The notes beneath the pieces were generated by a model that saw nothing but the letters and a program-made list of their open reading frames with translations, had not been told where the DNA came from and did no database searches. A DNA stretch of 64,000 bases from Petunia secreta (lineage: Eukaryota > Streptophyta > Magnoliopsida > Solanales > Solanaceae), in contig JARKIP010000038.1 of the NCBI GenBank assembly GCA_029990175.1, positions 21,769,501-21,833,500 on the forward strand. The letters are read 5' to 3'. Every line of letters starts with the position of its first letter. Position 1 is the stretch's first letter. The position numbers and the translations under genes are program-made. Below, in pieces: positions 1 to 12,350 of this stretch.

Positions 1-698
1 AATTTCAAAAAATCCTGTTTCATAGTCGAAATTATTAAAAGGACTGACATGTCAGAAAATCCCGCTTCTTTGTGAATGAAGCTGACCATAGCATGGTGTT
101 GCATCAAAAGGAATGGCAGTTATTGATTATAAATATTTTTAAAAATCAAACATGGTTGGAAAATTAATATTATCAATAAACTGAACTATTAGAAATAGCC
201 AAGACTTTAAACTCATACAAATAACCAATTCAATTTAACTTGACGTAAAGTCTTGGCAAAGGGTAAGATATTTCCTACCAAAACTTATTTATCGACTTTA
301 ATATTAGAAATAGTTAACCTGCTTTGATGTCTTGCCATAGACAATAGTATTGACAACTAAATTGACTCCAAGTCTTCACAAAAACATTACCAGCCCAACC
401 CTCCATGAATTATTTATCAATTTTAAATTAATTATATAATATTAGAGTTGGAACTAATTGACTAGAATGAAAGTCTTGCCCATTGGCAAGACGGCAAGAA
501 CGGGCAAGACTTTCCATCTAAATGTATTCACCCCGCAACAACTAAAATGCCTTGAAGTCCTGCAATTGCCGACACTTCCAGTTCATCCGATTCAAAGCAA
601 CTTCAATCTTTAAAATAATAAAAATATCAAACATCCAAGTGTACTTGTTTACATAAACACAACAAACACGGTAAATACGAAATACACATAATTAAAAA
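1..698. other. AT-rich intergenic stretch with GGCAAGAC-type words
   Basis: No gene is recognised here. The stretch is AT-rich. It repeatedly contains the word GGCAAGAC or its complement GTCTTGCC (for example around 250, 330 and 475-515), often paired as short inverted repeats such as the one near 475-515. The same word family recurs in the 66-bp tandem array just downstream, so this may be a decayed flank of that array. Confidence 0.4.
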
Positions 699-917
699 CT
701 ACTCAACAGTTTTATCTAACTCTTTTGTAGCACTAAAGGTCTCATTTGGACTATTACAGGGATAATTTTGCGACGGAGATAACAAACAAAAATTTAGAAA
801 TTCATCGCCCACATCACATTTTTGCCTTGGAAATTCATCAGAAGATCTTGGCTGACTTATAAAATTATCCACCACATCAAAATGTACATGATCAGGATTA
901 GGAGATTGAAAAGTCAA
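699..917 (-). other. possible terminal coding exon, unidentified
   Basis: A 72-codon minus-strand frame with protein-like composition ends in TAA at the low-coordinate side. It has no ATG at its upstream end. The sequence just upstream on the minus strand reads TTTGTAG followed by GTAATGG, which could be a splice acceptor, so it could be the last exon of a gene or gene remnant. No domain or family is recognised, no partner exons were found, and the 66-bp repeats lie immediately upstream. It could equally be a chance frame. Confidence 0.2.
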
Positions 918-1054
918 TATCCATTACCTACAAATTTTGAAAAACAACAATGACAAGACATAATAACAAAACAATGAAAAGATCATATACAAACATACAA
1001 TGACAACTACTGAACGCATGACTGATGAAAAGAGTAAACTACAGAAAAATACTC

Positions 1055-1540
1055 TACAACTATTGCCAATAGCCAACACTTTAAACTCTAGTGGAAGGGA
1101 CAACTTGTACAAATAGTCTCTGCAAGTATTGACAATTGCCAAGACTTTAAACTCTACTGAAAGGAGCAACTTGTACAAATAGTCTCTGCAAGTATTGACA
1201 ATTACCAAGACTTTTACCTATATTGCAGTACAAAACTTGTAGAGAAATTCTCTGCAACTCTTGGCAATAGCCAAGACTTTAAGTTCTGCTGCAAGAAGTA
1301 CCTTACACTAAAAATCTCTAAGCATATTGGCAATTCCCAAGACTTCTACCTTTACTGCAGTGAACAAGTTGGAGACAAAGTCTCTGCAACTCTTGGCAAT
1401 AGCCAAGTTTCTAAGTTCTGGTGGAAGCGATAACTTACACGGAACATCTCTGCAAGTATTGGTAATAGCCAAGACTTTAAATCTACTGCAATAAGCAACT
1501 TTCAGAGAAAGTCTATGCAACTCTTGGCCATGGTCAAGAT
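1055..1540. repeat. 66-bp tandem repeat array, about 7-8 degenerate copies
   Basis: Copies of CTCTGCAA-YTCTTGGCAATAG-type units begin near 1118, 1184, 1250, 1316, 1382, 1448 and 1513, a period of 66 bp that is almost exact. Each unit holds a CCAAGACTTTAA block. Because 66 is 22 codons, the minus strand stays open over several units (924-1208 and 1308-1520) and would read as a 22-residue repeat containing the peptide CRD. Whether it is translated is unknown. It lies outside the LTR element that starts near 1700. Confidence 0.85.
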
Positions 1541-1699
1541 TTTAAGCTCTATGCAACAACATGAATATCTAATAGCCATAGGCAATAAAAACCTTCAAAT
1601 CACCAGAATCAAGCAAACACAAGCAAAAAAATCCACAGGAACCTCAAACTTAATTCAACAATCATAGATCGAAATAGGAAAAACTAACAGATAATTATA

Positions 1700-2477
1700 T
1701 GTTGAACCCCAAAAATTCACCCTGGAAGGTAAAATTTCGGAATATCAACTGAATGGACTAACTCTTTTGGAGTTTTTGGAGTCGCCACCCAATTTAAGGA
1801 AAACAGGGAACCAAATTAACAAATGCGTGCAAAAACTCCGTTTTTATAAAAGACGGTTTTTTCAGAGATTCTAAGTAAGAGGTTTTGTTAATTTCGAAAG
1901 AAGATTTTTAAGGCACTTCCGAAATTCCGTAAAATACGGTTAATTCGACAGGTTTCCAAAAATTAACAAGTGCGCTTTTCTTGCGAAACAATTATTTAAA
2001 ATAGCAATAATAATTATGATAATAATTAATCGAATAAAAACTTATTTGCCAAATATATTTTTTATTTGCACGCATTTGCTAAGATGGACCCAACTTGTAG
2101 TAAATTAAATCACGACTTCTAAATAAAAGGTAATGAACATAAAGTAAAGCAATATCCAAACAATCAAATATTATTGATAAATAAATATTTTACACATTTA
2201 TTTACATAAATATTCCTAAGAAAAGGAAGGGAAAGTTAGAGATAGAACCCGGGAAATTGATCAACTCGCGGGAGCCTTGAATTTTCTAAAATTCTAAAGT
2301 CTTATTTTCTTGAATGCTTGAATCCGAACTCGATCCCAAATGACTCCAAATCAATGTATATCCACATTTGTAAGTTAGCCAAACACGTTCCCAAGTTGTT
2401 CGTGCCAAAATATACCTCGCAAAAAATATGAAAGTGAAATTGGATTAGTACGATAATAAAGTGTAATAACTAATGAA

Positions 2478-2531
<54 letters not shown>

Positions 2532-4075
2532 GTAATAAAGCAACAATAATAATAATGATAAAATATATATATGAATAATAATAATAAAAATAATAATAAT
2601 AATAATAACAATAGTAATAAAAATAATAATAATAATAGTAATGGGGTTTTGTTTGTAAAATTTAGGCTCAGGTTTATATGGCGTGTCATGTAGAGGCTCA
2701 GAATTTTGATATGGCTGCAAACACGGAGCCCGGGCCGGTTGTCATGCCAGGTACCAAACCCACCACTCTATTCGACTTGCTTTGCATTAAATTCATACAT
2801 TCATCATCGCCAATTTGTTTGTTTTCGGGACACGTAAGAGACGTTTTATACGTAACGGACGAGACTTATTGGCCTCCAAACGTCATTGACCGGTGTAGTA
2901 TTGGTTCAATATCAGTCCATAACCTCAAAATGAAGTATTTTCATAGGCAAGCAACACAGTATGATATCCGTCCAAATCAGTTTAATAACTCAACAGTAAT
3001 CCACCAGCACAGTAATTAACGGTGCCAGCAAAGCGTTTGGTCATTGACCCAAGAAGTCTTAGCATACTCAATCAACACGAATTGTCAAAGCCCCGGCAGA
3101 GAAAGCAAAATCTTCAAAAGGGAGTCAGTTACAACTTATCAGAAAATAATTCGACAATGTGTGTCAAAAAGCAAACGAGCCAAGACAATTTTGGAAACCC
3201 ATTATTAGCGTCAGACACTAGAGCCTGCGAAACAAGCTGCAAGACATAAGAATTAAACCGAAAACGTGAACGGATCAACAGTGGTTCGCCAGGCAAGCAC
3301 AAGCAATCACAAGAAAAATAAAGGAACGTTCGCATCGGAACACAGGTCTCCGGCGAAACGACAGGGTAAAGGCAAATAGCTTCAGATCCTTAGGCGACGC
3401 AGTAGTAATAAAGCGAAGGGAGGAGCGACACCTATCCCCTGGTGGCGTTGCTGCAACTCCACCATCGCCTTTTAACTCAATTTCACTCGAAGACAACAGA
3501 ACAAAAATGAACTTTCCAACGGTGGTTGTCTCCACCACCACCCGTCTCCCTTCCCTTTTAATTTTCTGATTTCACCACATGAATACCATAACCCGGATCT
3601 CTTTCTCTACTGGTTTTGTACTACTCCCACAGATCTTTTCTAGATGTGTGTGTATATGTTACTATGTGTATTGAACAGAGAGAGGAGAGAGACTTCGGGG
3701 TATGCGTGTATGTGTATAATCTGTTCTTCTATTCTCGTGTGTGTGGGGTATACTGTTGTTGTTGGTTTTTGTGTTTTTTGGAAGAAGATGATATTGATCT
3801 GATTTCTTTTCTGGTGTGTATGGTGTGGGAGATGATGATGAATAGTGAGGGAGGCTAGGGTTTTAGATTTTATAGGGGGTGAGGGTGAGGGTTTTTAGAA
3901 TTGGGCTAGGGAAATGGGAAATGCATATTGCGTAAATAAGCTAAGACTAAAAATGAAGAATGATTGCGGCCTTTTTTCGTTAAAATTATGAACTTAATTT
4001 ATTCTAAAAATTAATCTTATTTTAAACGTAATTAGACATTAATTAAAAATTTCGGGACAAAATTGGGTGTCAACA
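1700..4075 (-). repeat. 3' LTR of the outer element
   Basis: The LTR is about 2.4 kb and ends in TG...CA. Positions 1990-4075 match 18220-20265. The first 290 bp (1700-1990), which contain a GGAGTCGCCACCC block, have no counterpart in the other LTR. It includes an ATT/AAT microsatellite near 2476-2660. Open frames inside it are not conserved genes: the poly-Leu and poly-Ile frames come only from the microsatellite. Confidence 0.6.
2476..2662. repeat. (AAT)n microsatellite
   Basis: Imperfect AAT trinucleotide repeats run for almost 190 bp with small interruptions. A shorter version is at 18708-18815 in the paired LTR, so the array length changed after the element inserted or between its LTRs. 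Confidence 0.9.
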
Positions 4076-4893
4076 GCTGCCCCTCTTTACCCGAAAAGGA
4101 TGATAGAGTTTTCAGGGTAAAGAAAGTTGACGTGAAAGCCAATTTTGTCACGGTAAAGCCAAGACTCAGATTCCTGGGATCAAATGCGAGGCTTATGGAT
4201 ATGGCCGAGCTCCGGTTTCCGAGTTGCCTACATATCTAGGGCTGAAAGAGAATCAGGCCATATGTAGTTCGACGCGATTTGAAAATCAAAGACGAGATAG
4301 TAACGACTGCTCAAGCGCAGGAAAAGAGGCTTGTAATAACCCAAGTTATGAAAATGTGGTCGACGACACACCCATAAAGAGGGGTTTACACGGACATAGC
4401 TTCCACTGCATCTCGATAATAGAGCCATCTTGTCTACTATCGCAAACCTCAGACTCAGGATTAACAAGAGACTTACCTCTAGGGTTGATGACTTATGCGG
4501 GTGCGATTCTTCAGGTCTTCGTTTACGAGTCTAGCTCATATCAACAATTGTCCCGGTTCACTGCTAAGAAAAGTTCCATTTTATGCTCCAAACACTGCTG
4601 CGGTGCTGCTAAAAATCCTGTAATAATCTCAACAAACGGTAACCGTGCAACTGCTAATAAACTGTAATAATTGGAATAAGAAATAGATAAAGTGATAACA
4701 TAAAATCGTAAATGCGGGTTGCGGTATCATCGATAATTCTTCCTTCGATCAACTGACAAGGTGCTCCGCCCGGAGAACCTCTAGGCTGATCATTATTCTG
4801 AAACAGTAAATTAAGACAATAAGTAAAGCGAGAATAAATTGTAGAATGCAAGGCTTTCATAGGATAAGTCGACTAACGAGGCATAATGTCTCA

Positions 4894-5205
4894 AGTCGAC
4901 TTGTCTATCTTTATCATCTACTTCAAATATAATATGCCAATATTGCAAGACAACCGACATCGCGAAACACTCCGAAAGTGGTGTTCCAGCCGACTTGTCG
5001 TAGACTATCAACCTACTTTAAATGTAACATGCCAATATTGCAAGACAACCAACATTGCAAAACACTCCAAAAGTGGTGCTCTAGCTGACTTGTCTTAGAC
5101 TATCAATATAATTTAAACATAACATGCCAATATTGCAAGACAACCGACATCGCGAAACAAGCCGAAAGTGGTGCTCCAGCCGACTTGTCTTAGACTATCT
5201 ATGCA
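4894..5205. repeat. about 107-bp tandem repeat, three copies
   Basis: The words GCCAATATTGCAAGACAACC and GACTTGTCTTAGACTATC (or close variants) recur three times at about 107-bp spacing, near 4935, 5030 and 5124. Copies differ by scattered substitutions. The array lies in the non-coding interior of the outer LTR element. Confidence 0.85.
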
Positions 5206-5449
5206 GGCTTCAACATAACGTTTATTTTGAAAGAAGAATCATAAAGATAGAAAATGCCGCCTGTTCGGCAACAAACCATAATAAGCATAATGCTTTTAAT
5301 CATGAAGAGGTAGTTTGCAACGCAATCTTGGATTGTGCTCCAATCAATTGATAAAACAAATGAGACATCTGGTTACGAAGCCTCCAGCGTCCCAATGCAA
5401 CTTGAAATAAACCTGCATATCCTATTTACAGGTGGATGAACCCGAATTG

Positions 5450-5545
5450 TTCATTTATAAGGCGAACGGTCCCAAAACGTTCATTTATAAGGCGAACGAG
5501 CCCAAAACGCTCAATTATAAGGCGAACGAGCCCAAAATTTGATAG
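5450..5545. repeat. 30-bp tandem repeat, three copies
   Basis: Three consecutive units of the form ATTTATAAGGCGAACGAGCC plus CAAAACG-type sequence are visible, with few differences. Confidence 0.85.
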
Positions 5546-5740
5546 CAGACTGCGAAATAAAGTTGCAAATTAAATTAATTAAGACAAGACAATGCAAAAC
5601 AAATAAGCAAAGCAAGGTCCTGTTGCTTGTATTAATAGTGCTGTAAAGCGTTCAATGTCTTCAATTCATATTGAATCTGGTTAAGTTTCTGCAAATTTAA
5701 AGTAAATGCGTTAGAAAACGAGTGAATAATAAAGCAAAGG

Positions 5741-6542
5741 TGTTATTTCCCACGATTACACCACTTTACTGTTTTAAGGACCAGTTCCTTAAAATGTGTT
5801 CCTTTACTCTACGATATGCGGAATTAAAACTGTAAGTAATTGAACACCAGATATTAGCGTGGAAAAACCCCTTGACTCGGGATCAAAAAACCACGACCTA
5901 CTTCTCAAGTAGGATTTCAACTTCACTATGCAAAAAGACCCACTTGGTTACAAGACTCACTCTTACTAACCTAGGACTAACTCTAATCCTTTAGTGATCT
6001 TTCTCACGATCAGTGAAGTTGTGTCAAGTCCACGACTTGAACCAGAAAGTTTACAACTCGATTTTTGCTTACTACAATTGAACTAAGACTTGAACTTTTA
6101 CAAGATTCAATCTAAGGAACAGGTTCTAACTTAGTTCTACTGTAGCTAACTGATAACACAAATAAGCTAATAACTCTTCTCAGCTTTTGCTCGATGCTCT
6201 CTGTATTTGTGCACGCTTCTATGGCTGATAGTCTCCATGTTTTATAGCTTCCAGCAGCCAAGAAGTCTCGATGAATTAGAACTCCAAAGATCCCTTGACT
6301 TTGAGTCCTAATTGGATTCTTCCTTCTAGAATCCGAATCCTTTATCCCTTAGTTATGCAATCTTTTCGTATCCGATTAGGCCTGCATAATTACCAAGATA
6401 TACGTCAGTTTTAGGATAAATAATATCTTAATTAAACGATTTTGCATGAAATATCTATTCTGCTGCAGTGATTTAAAGGAACAGGTCCTTTGAATCCGTT
6501 CCTCAGTCATCAGTCAAAACTCCAAGCTTATCCAAGCTAACA
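5741..6542 (-). repeat. copia 3' LTR
   Basis: This is the 802-bp LTR next to the polypurine tract. It matches 14284-15072 except for a small indel near 6385 and scattered substitutions. It contains dyad-symmetric motifs at 5776-5790, 6115-6127 and 6475-6491. Confidence 0.93.
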
Positions 6543-6556
6543 ATTTCCCCCTTTTT
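6543..6556 (-). other. copia polypurine tract
   Basis: The minus strand reads AAAAAGGGGGAAAT directly before the 3' LTR. This is the expected primer site for plus-strand DNA synthesis and fixes the orientation of the element. Confidence 0.85.
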
Positions 6557-6999
6557 GATGATGACAAATTCATACTCATAGCTTCATCTCCTTAATGTCC
6601 TGAAGTACAACTTAAGCTCAAAGAGACAATTAATCAGTGGAGAATTAATTTATTATTAAGGAACAGATTTTCAATTAGGTATAACTTCATGCAAAAATCA
6701 GACTTACTCTTCCCCTTTTGGCATCATTGAAAAGGTTGCATAAAAATATAACTCAAGTGTTAGAATTAATCAGCACATGGCCATTGAGGCAACTCAAAAT
6801 GCAAACATAAATCAAATTAAAGCAGCTGCAAGGCAATGATATTAGCCATCAAAGACAATTCATTAAATCAACCATGAAATCAGGGAATACACGCACATAC
6901 TACAGAATTATCCAAAAACTAAAGAAGAAAAAGGCTAAGGCACTAAGCTAGGCTAGATCCCACTAGACATAAGATGGCTAAAGGCTAAGGCTAAGGTGG

Positions 7000-8565
7000 T
7001 CAGGATGTGGAAGGACCAGGTCCCTGAGACTTGTTAATCAACTCAAACATCTGCTTGAGCATTCCTTCATTAGTCTCTTTTGCCTTTAAGGCCTCTGCCT
7101 TCCAGTAATTCTTCTCCTCTTCCAACCTTGCTATCTCAGCAGCCTGAATATCAACCTGTTGCCTAAGTGCCCTCACTTTGTTGTTCAGTGGCTGCCTCCC
7201 AACACCAGCCTGTGGAGGATCAGCCTGAACTGGCAAATCACAGCTTATCAATGTGGCACAGCCAAACTTTTCCTTCTTTGTAGCCTTCACAACCCCTTCC
7301 AAAGGAATCTTCAACTTTGCAAACATAATCACATTGTCATTAACAGAGGTAGTAATCCTATCTTCTTTGATGGAGCAGTTCTTGTAGAACTCTTGCACCA
7401 TTCCCTTTGCACACCTACCAGAGATCTTAAGGACCATGTCCCTCCAACCCTGAGCATGCAGTTTTTGCAACAGCCACAACATTCCTTCTTCTTGCACATC
7501 AGACATTACCCGACCTTTCAAAACCTTCCTGGTCAACATGTCTTCATGAACACACTGCACAGACTCATCACCTTCAGCTTCACTATCACTCTCATCTCCA
7601 GCAAAGGAACCATCACTGTCACTGGCAGAGCTTTCAGACACAACAACTCTCTTAGAGGACCTGGTCCTCCTAGCAGACTTCTCTGCAGCTTTAACCGAAC
7701 TTCTTGTTACTCTTCTCTCAGGAACTTTTCTTTTCTTAGACTGAGGCACAACCTCCACAGCATCTACCATCTCATCATCCTCAGAAAAATCAGCAAGATC
7801 AATATCATCCACTTCTTCCTCTTCCACCACCTGTTTTCCTTTCCCTTTTCTGCTCCTTTCTAAGGCAGCAGCTAGTTGTTCATCAGCAGCGTTAACAGCA
7901 CTTCTTGTCCTCCTAACCCCAGAAGTAGGGGTTGAGGCAGAAGGAACAGGTCCTTTTGCCTTGGAGGAACTTTCAACTTTCTTTTTATTTCCAGGCTTGT
8001 AACTATCACCTATTTTCTTCAACTTAGCAGCAATTTCAGCAGTCACACGGTCATCAATAGGTCCCTTTCTAGCCAATTTTCTTCTCAAACTCCTAATGTT
8101 GATCAAATCCACCAGAGGCCTGTAACTATCACTTATAGCCTCCTCAACATCTATCACATTCTCCATGAGTGCTCTAAAAGCAGCCGCAGGAGACCCCGAT
8201 GACCCATGCATGGGTGCTTCCAACCTCTTAATAGGTTTCCCCTCAAGAGCAGCCTCAGACCCCTCTCCCTTTTCTTCCTCTTCTATAACAACATTCAATG
8301 GGTAGGTGAAGTTTACCTGATACTGATACAACACCATAGCACGAGATAAATCCTCAACCTGCTCAGCAATTGATTCAACCATGGGAACTGGTCCTTCCCC
8401 CTGAATTTCAGGTTCAGGTATTTTTGGAATTGGTTCAGGGACTTCAGGGTTTAGGTCAGTGGTTTCCATGGGTGAGGGAGGGTTGAGATTTTGTGGTTGT
8501 TCAGCAACAGGTGCAGTTGAAGAATTATCAGAAGAAAGAGACATTCTTGCAATTCGAATTAACAA
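7000..8565 (-). CDS. third ORF of the copia element (env-like position)
   Basis: The frame is intact at up to 521 codons, downstream of RNase H and upstream of the polypurine tract. The first methionine is at 8565; a second in-frame one at 8544 (MSLSSDNSS) is the more natural start. The product is Pro/Glu-rich at the N-terminus (about residues 15-70), has Lys/Arg-rich and acidic Ser/Asp-rich blocks in the middle (about 190-340), a folded-looking region with conserved-type Trp and Cys residues (about 345-450), and a C-terminal heptad-like coiled coil (about 455-510). No clear signal peptide or membrane segment was seen, so calling it an envelope protein would go beyond the sequence. SIRE-type elements carry such ORFs after pol; the function is unknown. 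The frame is open while pol is broken. Confidence 0.7.
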   Translation of the reverse strand: MLIRIARMSLSSDNSSTAPVAEQPQNLNPPSPMETTDLNPEVPEPIPKIPEPEIQGEGPVPMVESIAEQVEDLSRAMVLYQYQVNFTYPLNVVIEEEEKGEGSEAALEGKPIKRLEAPMHGSSGSPAAAFRALMENVIDVEEAISDSYRPLVDLINIRSLRRKLARKGPIDDRVTAEIAAKLKKIGDSYKPGNKKKVESSSKAKGPVPSASTPTSGVRRTRSAVNAADEQLAAALERSRKGKGKQVVEEEEVDDIDLADFSEDDEMVDAVEVVPQSKKRKVPERRVTRSSVKAAEKSARRTRSSKRVVVSESSASDSDGSFAGDESDSEAEGDESVQCVHEDMLTRKVLKGRVMSDVQEEGMLWLLQKLHAQGWRDMVLKISGRCAKGMVQEFYKNCSIKEDRITTSVNDNVIMFAKLKIPLEGVVKATKKEKFGCATLISCDLPVQADPPQAGVGRQPLNNKVRALRQQVDIQAAEIARLEEEKNYWKAEALKAKETNEGMLKQMFELINKSQGPGPSTS

Positions 8566-9142
8566 ATAATTGACTATTCTTTCTGAAATTGTGATAATTT
8601 TAATTGATGAACAATGTAAAAGAATAATGAGGAAGAAGAAGTGTATTTATAGAGTGAATTAGGTAGTGGAGTTAGAGTGAAAAACGATCAACTTACCTCA
8701 GCACAACATGCAATGGTTAAGGACTCTTGGGAGTCTCCCGGAGAAAAAGAGCCGTTAGGCTGCAGGTTACCTTTTCAGAGTAGGAACTATTCCTCCGATG
8801 GGACTCCTTTACACTTTGGATATGGGTAGGAAACTTATTGGGATTTATCCTAATCTTAAGTTACCTATAGCCTTTATACTTCTAAATTAACTGAATAATA
8901 ACGAGTACATACCTGTTTTTAACACAGAAATTCAGTGTCCTTCCAATTTGCAATATTTTGATCATCTGAAATTCTAAGAGCATAAGGGTAACATCATTAA
9001 ATTTTAGCAACTCTAAATAAGATATATGGCATAAGAGTATATATTTAAGTATTAAACTGGACTGAATTATTCATAATGACTTGAATAAAATTCATTTTAG
9101 GAGCAATTTTCTAGCCAATTATGAAGTAAAGCATTGATGATT
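8566..9142 (-). other. spacer between copia pol and third ORF
   Basis: AT-rich sequence of 577 bp with no coding frame. On the minus strand it would be the leader for the third ORF if that is expressed from a subgenomic or spliced RNA. No splice acceptor was assigned. Confidence 0.5.
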
Positions 9143-12100
9143 TTATGTGAATTTAATCATCCCTAATTCTAATCTATTCCTTTCAAAATCATCTCTACCT
9201 AGAGCTTTTGTAAAAATGTCAGCAATTTGCTTTTCAGTGGGACAAAATGCTATGGTGATCAAACCTTTTTTATAATTATCTCTTAGGAAATGATGTCTTA
9301 TGTCAATGTGTTTAGTCCTTTTGTGATGCACTGGATTCTTTGTCATATTAATAGCACTAGTGTTATCACAATAAATAGGAACAGTTCCTACATCAACACC
9401 AAAATCCTGTAATTGTTGTTTGATCCATAACAACTGTGAACAACATGAAGCAGCTGCCACATATTCAGCCTCAGCAGTGGAAAGTGCCACTGAATTTTGT
9501 TTCTTGGTTCCCCAAGAAACCAAACACTCACCAAGGAAATGTGCCATACCTGAGGTACTTTTTCTATCAACAAGGAAACCTGCATAGTCAGCATCAGTAT
9601 ATCCAACAAGATTAAAACTACCACCTTTGGGATACCAAAGTCCCAAGGGACCTGTTCCTTTAAGATACCTCAATATTCTTTTAACAGCTTTCAAATGAGA
9701 TTCCTTAGGATCTGATTGGAACCTAGCACACAAACTAACACTGAACACAATATCAGGTCTACTAGCAGTTAGATAAAGTAGAGAACCTATCATACCCCTA
9801 TACAATTTTTGATCAACTGATATCCATGTGCATCAAGATCCAATTTTGTGGCAGTGGCAATAGGTGTGTCAATTTTCTTAGAATTATCCATATCAAATTT
9901 TTTAAGTAATTGCTTAACATACTTTTGTTGATGGATCATAGTTCCATTTGAGGTTTGTTTAATTTTTAAACCCAAAAAGAAATTGAGTTCACCCATCATG
10001 CTCATCTCAAATTCACTCCCCATCAAGTTTGCAAATTCCTTACTTAAATTTTCACAAGTAGCACCAAAGATTATATCATCTACATAGATTTGAACAATTA
10101 AGAGATGCTTACCTTTTTCTTTTAAGAACAATGTACTATCAATTTTACCTCTCTTGTATCTATGCTGGAGTAGAAATTTTGATAGTCTTTCATACCATGC
10201 TCTTGGTGCCTGCTTGAGCCCATACAAGGCCTTGTCCAACTTGTACACATGTTCAGGGAACTGTTCACTTTCAAAACCTGGAGGTTGCTTGACATACACT
10301 TCTTCTTTCAAGTAACCATTCAGAAATGCACTCTTGACATCCATTTGATGTAAAATAAATTCCATGTATGTAGCAAAGGCTATAAGAAGTCTTATTGCTT
10401 CCAGTCTTGCAACTGGAGTAAAAGTCTCATCATAGTCGATGTCCTCCTCTTGACTATATCCCTGAACGACTAGCCTGACCTTGTTTCTTGTTACCATGCC
10501 ATCCTCATCAAGTTTGTTTCTGAAAACCCATTTTGTTCCAATTATGGACTTGTTCCTTAGCTTGGGTTCCAGATGCCAAACTTGACTTCTTTGGAATTGG
10601 TTCAATTCCTCCTGCATAGCATTAATCCAATCTGCATCCTTCATTGCTTCTTTCACATTTTTAGGTTCAACAAGAGATAGGAAAGCACTAAAGGCACACA
10701 GATTGTGATTCTTGACTGCTGATCTAGTTTGAACTCCGGCAGTCTTATCTGAGATTATTTGATCCACAGGATGTGACCCTTGATACTTGAAAGGCTTGGG
10801 CGTCAATCCATTGTCAGAAGTCCTCTGCTGAGGAACAGTTCCTGATAGAGTAGCATTTCCAGTTTGTGAGGTGGAACCAACATTTGTTCCCCCTGTTTCA
10901 GTGCTACTCTTCTCAGTTCTGTCCTGAGGAACAGTTCCTTGCAGTTCACTTCTCATATCCAGAATCTGTATTTGTGGATTAAGTTCAAACTCTTTCAGCA
11001 TTCCAATTTCTTCATCCTCATATACCTGTTCTTGAGTGAGACTGTCAGTTTCATCAAATTTAACATGCATGCTTTCTTCAATTTTCAATGTTTTCTTGTT
11101 AAACACCCTATAAGATTTACTATTTAAAGAATAACCAACGAATATTCCCTCATCACTTCTAGGATCAAATTTTCCTAAGGCATCTTTCCCATTGTTGTGT
11201 ATGAAACATTTGCAACCAAAAGCCCTAAGATGAGAAATATTTGGTTTTCTTCCTTTAAGCAATTCATATGGGGTCTTTTCTATTAAAGGCCAATCATACA
11301 TCTATTTATTATGTAGCATGCAGTATTAATAGCCTCAGCCCAAAAGTTCTATGGAAGATTTTCAGATATTAACATAGTCCTTGCCATTTCTTCTAGAGTC
11401 CTATTTTTCCTTTCCACTACACCATTTTGTTGTGGAGTTCTAGGTGAAGAAAAATTATGATTAATGCCATTTTCATTACAAAAATTGGAAAACATATGAT
11501 TTTCAAATTTAGTTCCATGATCTGACCTAATGGCAACAATATGATTATCTAGAGTTCTTTGAGCTTTCTTAGCAAAAATTGAAAATGCATTAAATGCTTC
11601 TTCTTTAGATGCAAGAAATATTATCCATGTAAATCTGGAGTAATCATCCACCAATACCATAACATACTTCTTACCTCCACGACTCATTGTTCTCATAGGA
11701 CCACATAAATCCATATGGACCAGTTCCAAAGGTTTAGTGGTACTTACTTGTTTCTTCGATTTGAAGGAGGATTTTACCTGCTGCCCCCTGGCACATGCTT
11801 CACATACTTTTTCATCATTAAACCTGATGTTAGGAAGACCTATCACCAGGTCCTTTGACACAAGTTTGTTCAATTGTGAAAGACTAGCATGTCCTAGTCT
11901 TTTGTGCCATAGGAGGGGATCATTTTGCACCACACTTAAGCAGCTCAGGCTTCCATCAGATAATGTTAGCAAGTCTACTTTGTAGATGTTTCCATGCCTG
12001 TATCCCTGCAAAATAATCTCTCCAGAAGTTTGGTTAGTCACAGTACATCCAGTGGATGAGAAATTAACATTATTACCTTTGTCACACAATTGAGATATGC

Positions 12101-12350
12101 TCAATAAGCAATGCTTCAGCCCATCTACTAGAAATACATTATCTATACAGTGTGAATCAGACCTACCTACCTTTCCAATTCCAATGATTTCCCCTTTCTT
12201 ACCATTACCGAAGGAAACACTTCCTCCTTGGAAGGCTGAGAGTGAAAGGAACAGTTCCTTATGTCCTGTCATATGCCTTGAGCAACCACTGTCCATGTAC
12301 CATTTGTGGTTCATCTCCTTCACTCTAGCCTGCAAAAGAAAACTAGGGGT
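9143..12350 (-). pseudogene. copia pol polyprotein, interrupted
   Basis: Order on the minus strand: protease (DSGCSRHMTG, near 12285), GAG-pre-integrase and integrase zinc finger (HKRLGHAS ... CEAC), integrase core Asp, Asp, Glu in LVHMDLCG, IRSDHGTKFE and NGVVERKNRTLE, reverse transcriptase with YVDD at 10077-10088, and RNase H with YTDADYAG and STAEAEY. The frame is broken three times: an in-frame TAG just after the ENLP codons (about 11349), a one-base shift near 11301-11310, and a one-base shift near 9800. The parts lie in separate frames at 11349-12335, 9790-11301 and 9143-9805. It is recognisable along its whole length but cannot give one product as it stands. Confidence 0.93.

Larger units (their letters stand above)
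4076..5740 (-). other. outer element interior, left part
   Basis: This is non-coding interior of the outer LTR element between its polypurine tract and the copia insertion. It holds a roughly 107-bp tandem repeat (4894-5205) and a 30-bp repeat (about 5450-5545). The plus-strand frame at 4224-4667 has no recognisable domain and is not called a gene. Confidence 0.5.

Noticed and set aside
1055..1540. CRISPR-like array
   Set aside because: Repeats are direct and contiguous with no unique spacers, and this is a plant genome.
2375..2720. Open frames rich in Leu or Ile on the minus strand
   Set aside because: They are translations of the AAT microsatellite within an LTR, not proteins.
3616..3858. 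80-codon plus frame repeated at 19836-20048
   Set aside because: It lies inside the paired LTRs of the outer element; its conservation is explained by LTR identity.
7159..7863. 234-codon plus-strand frame
   Set aside because: It is the antisense of the intact third ORF of the copia element and has no recognisable domain of its own.
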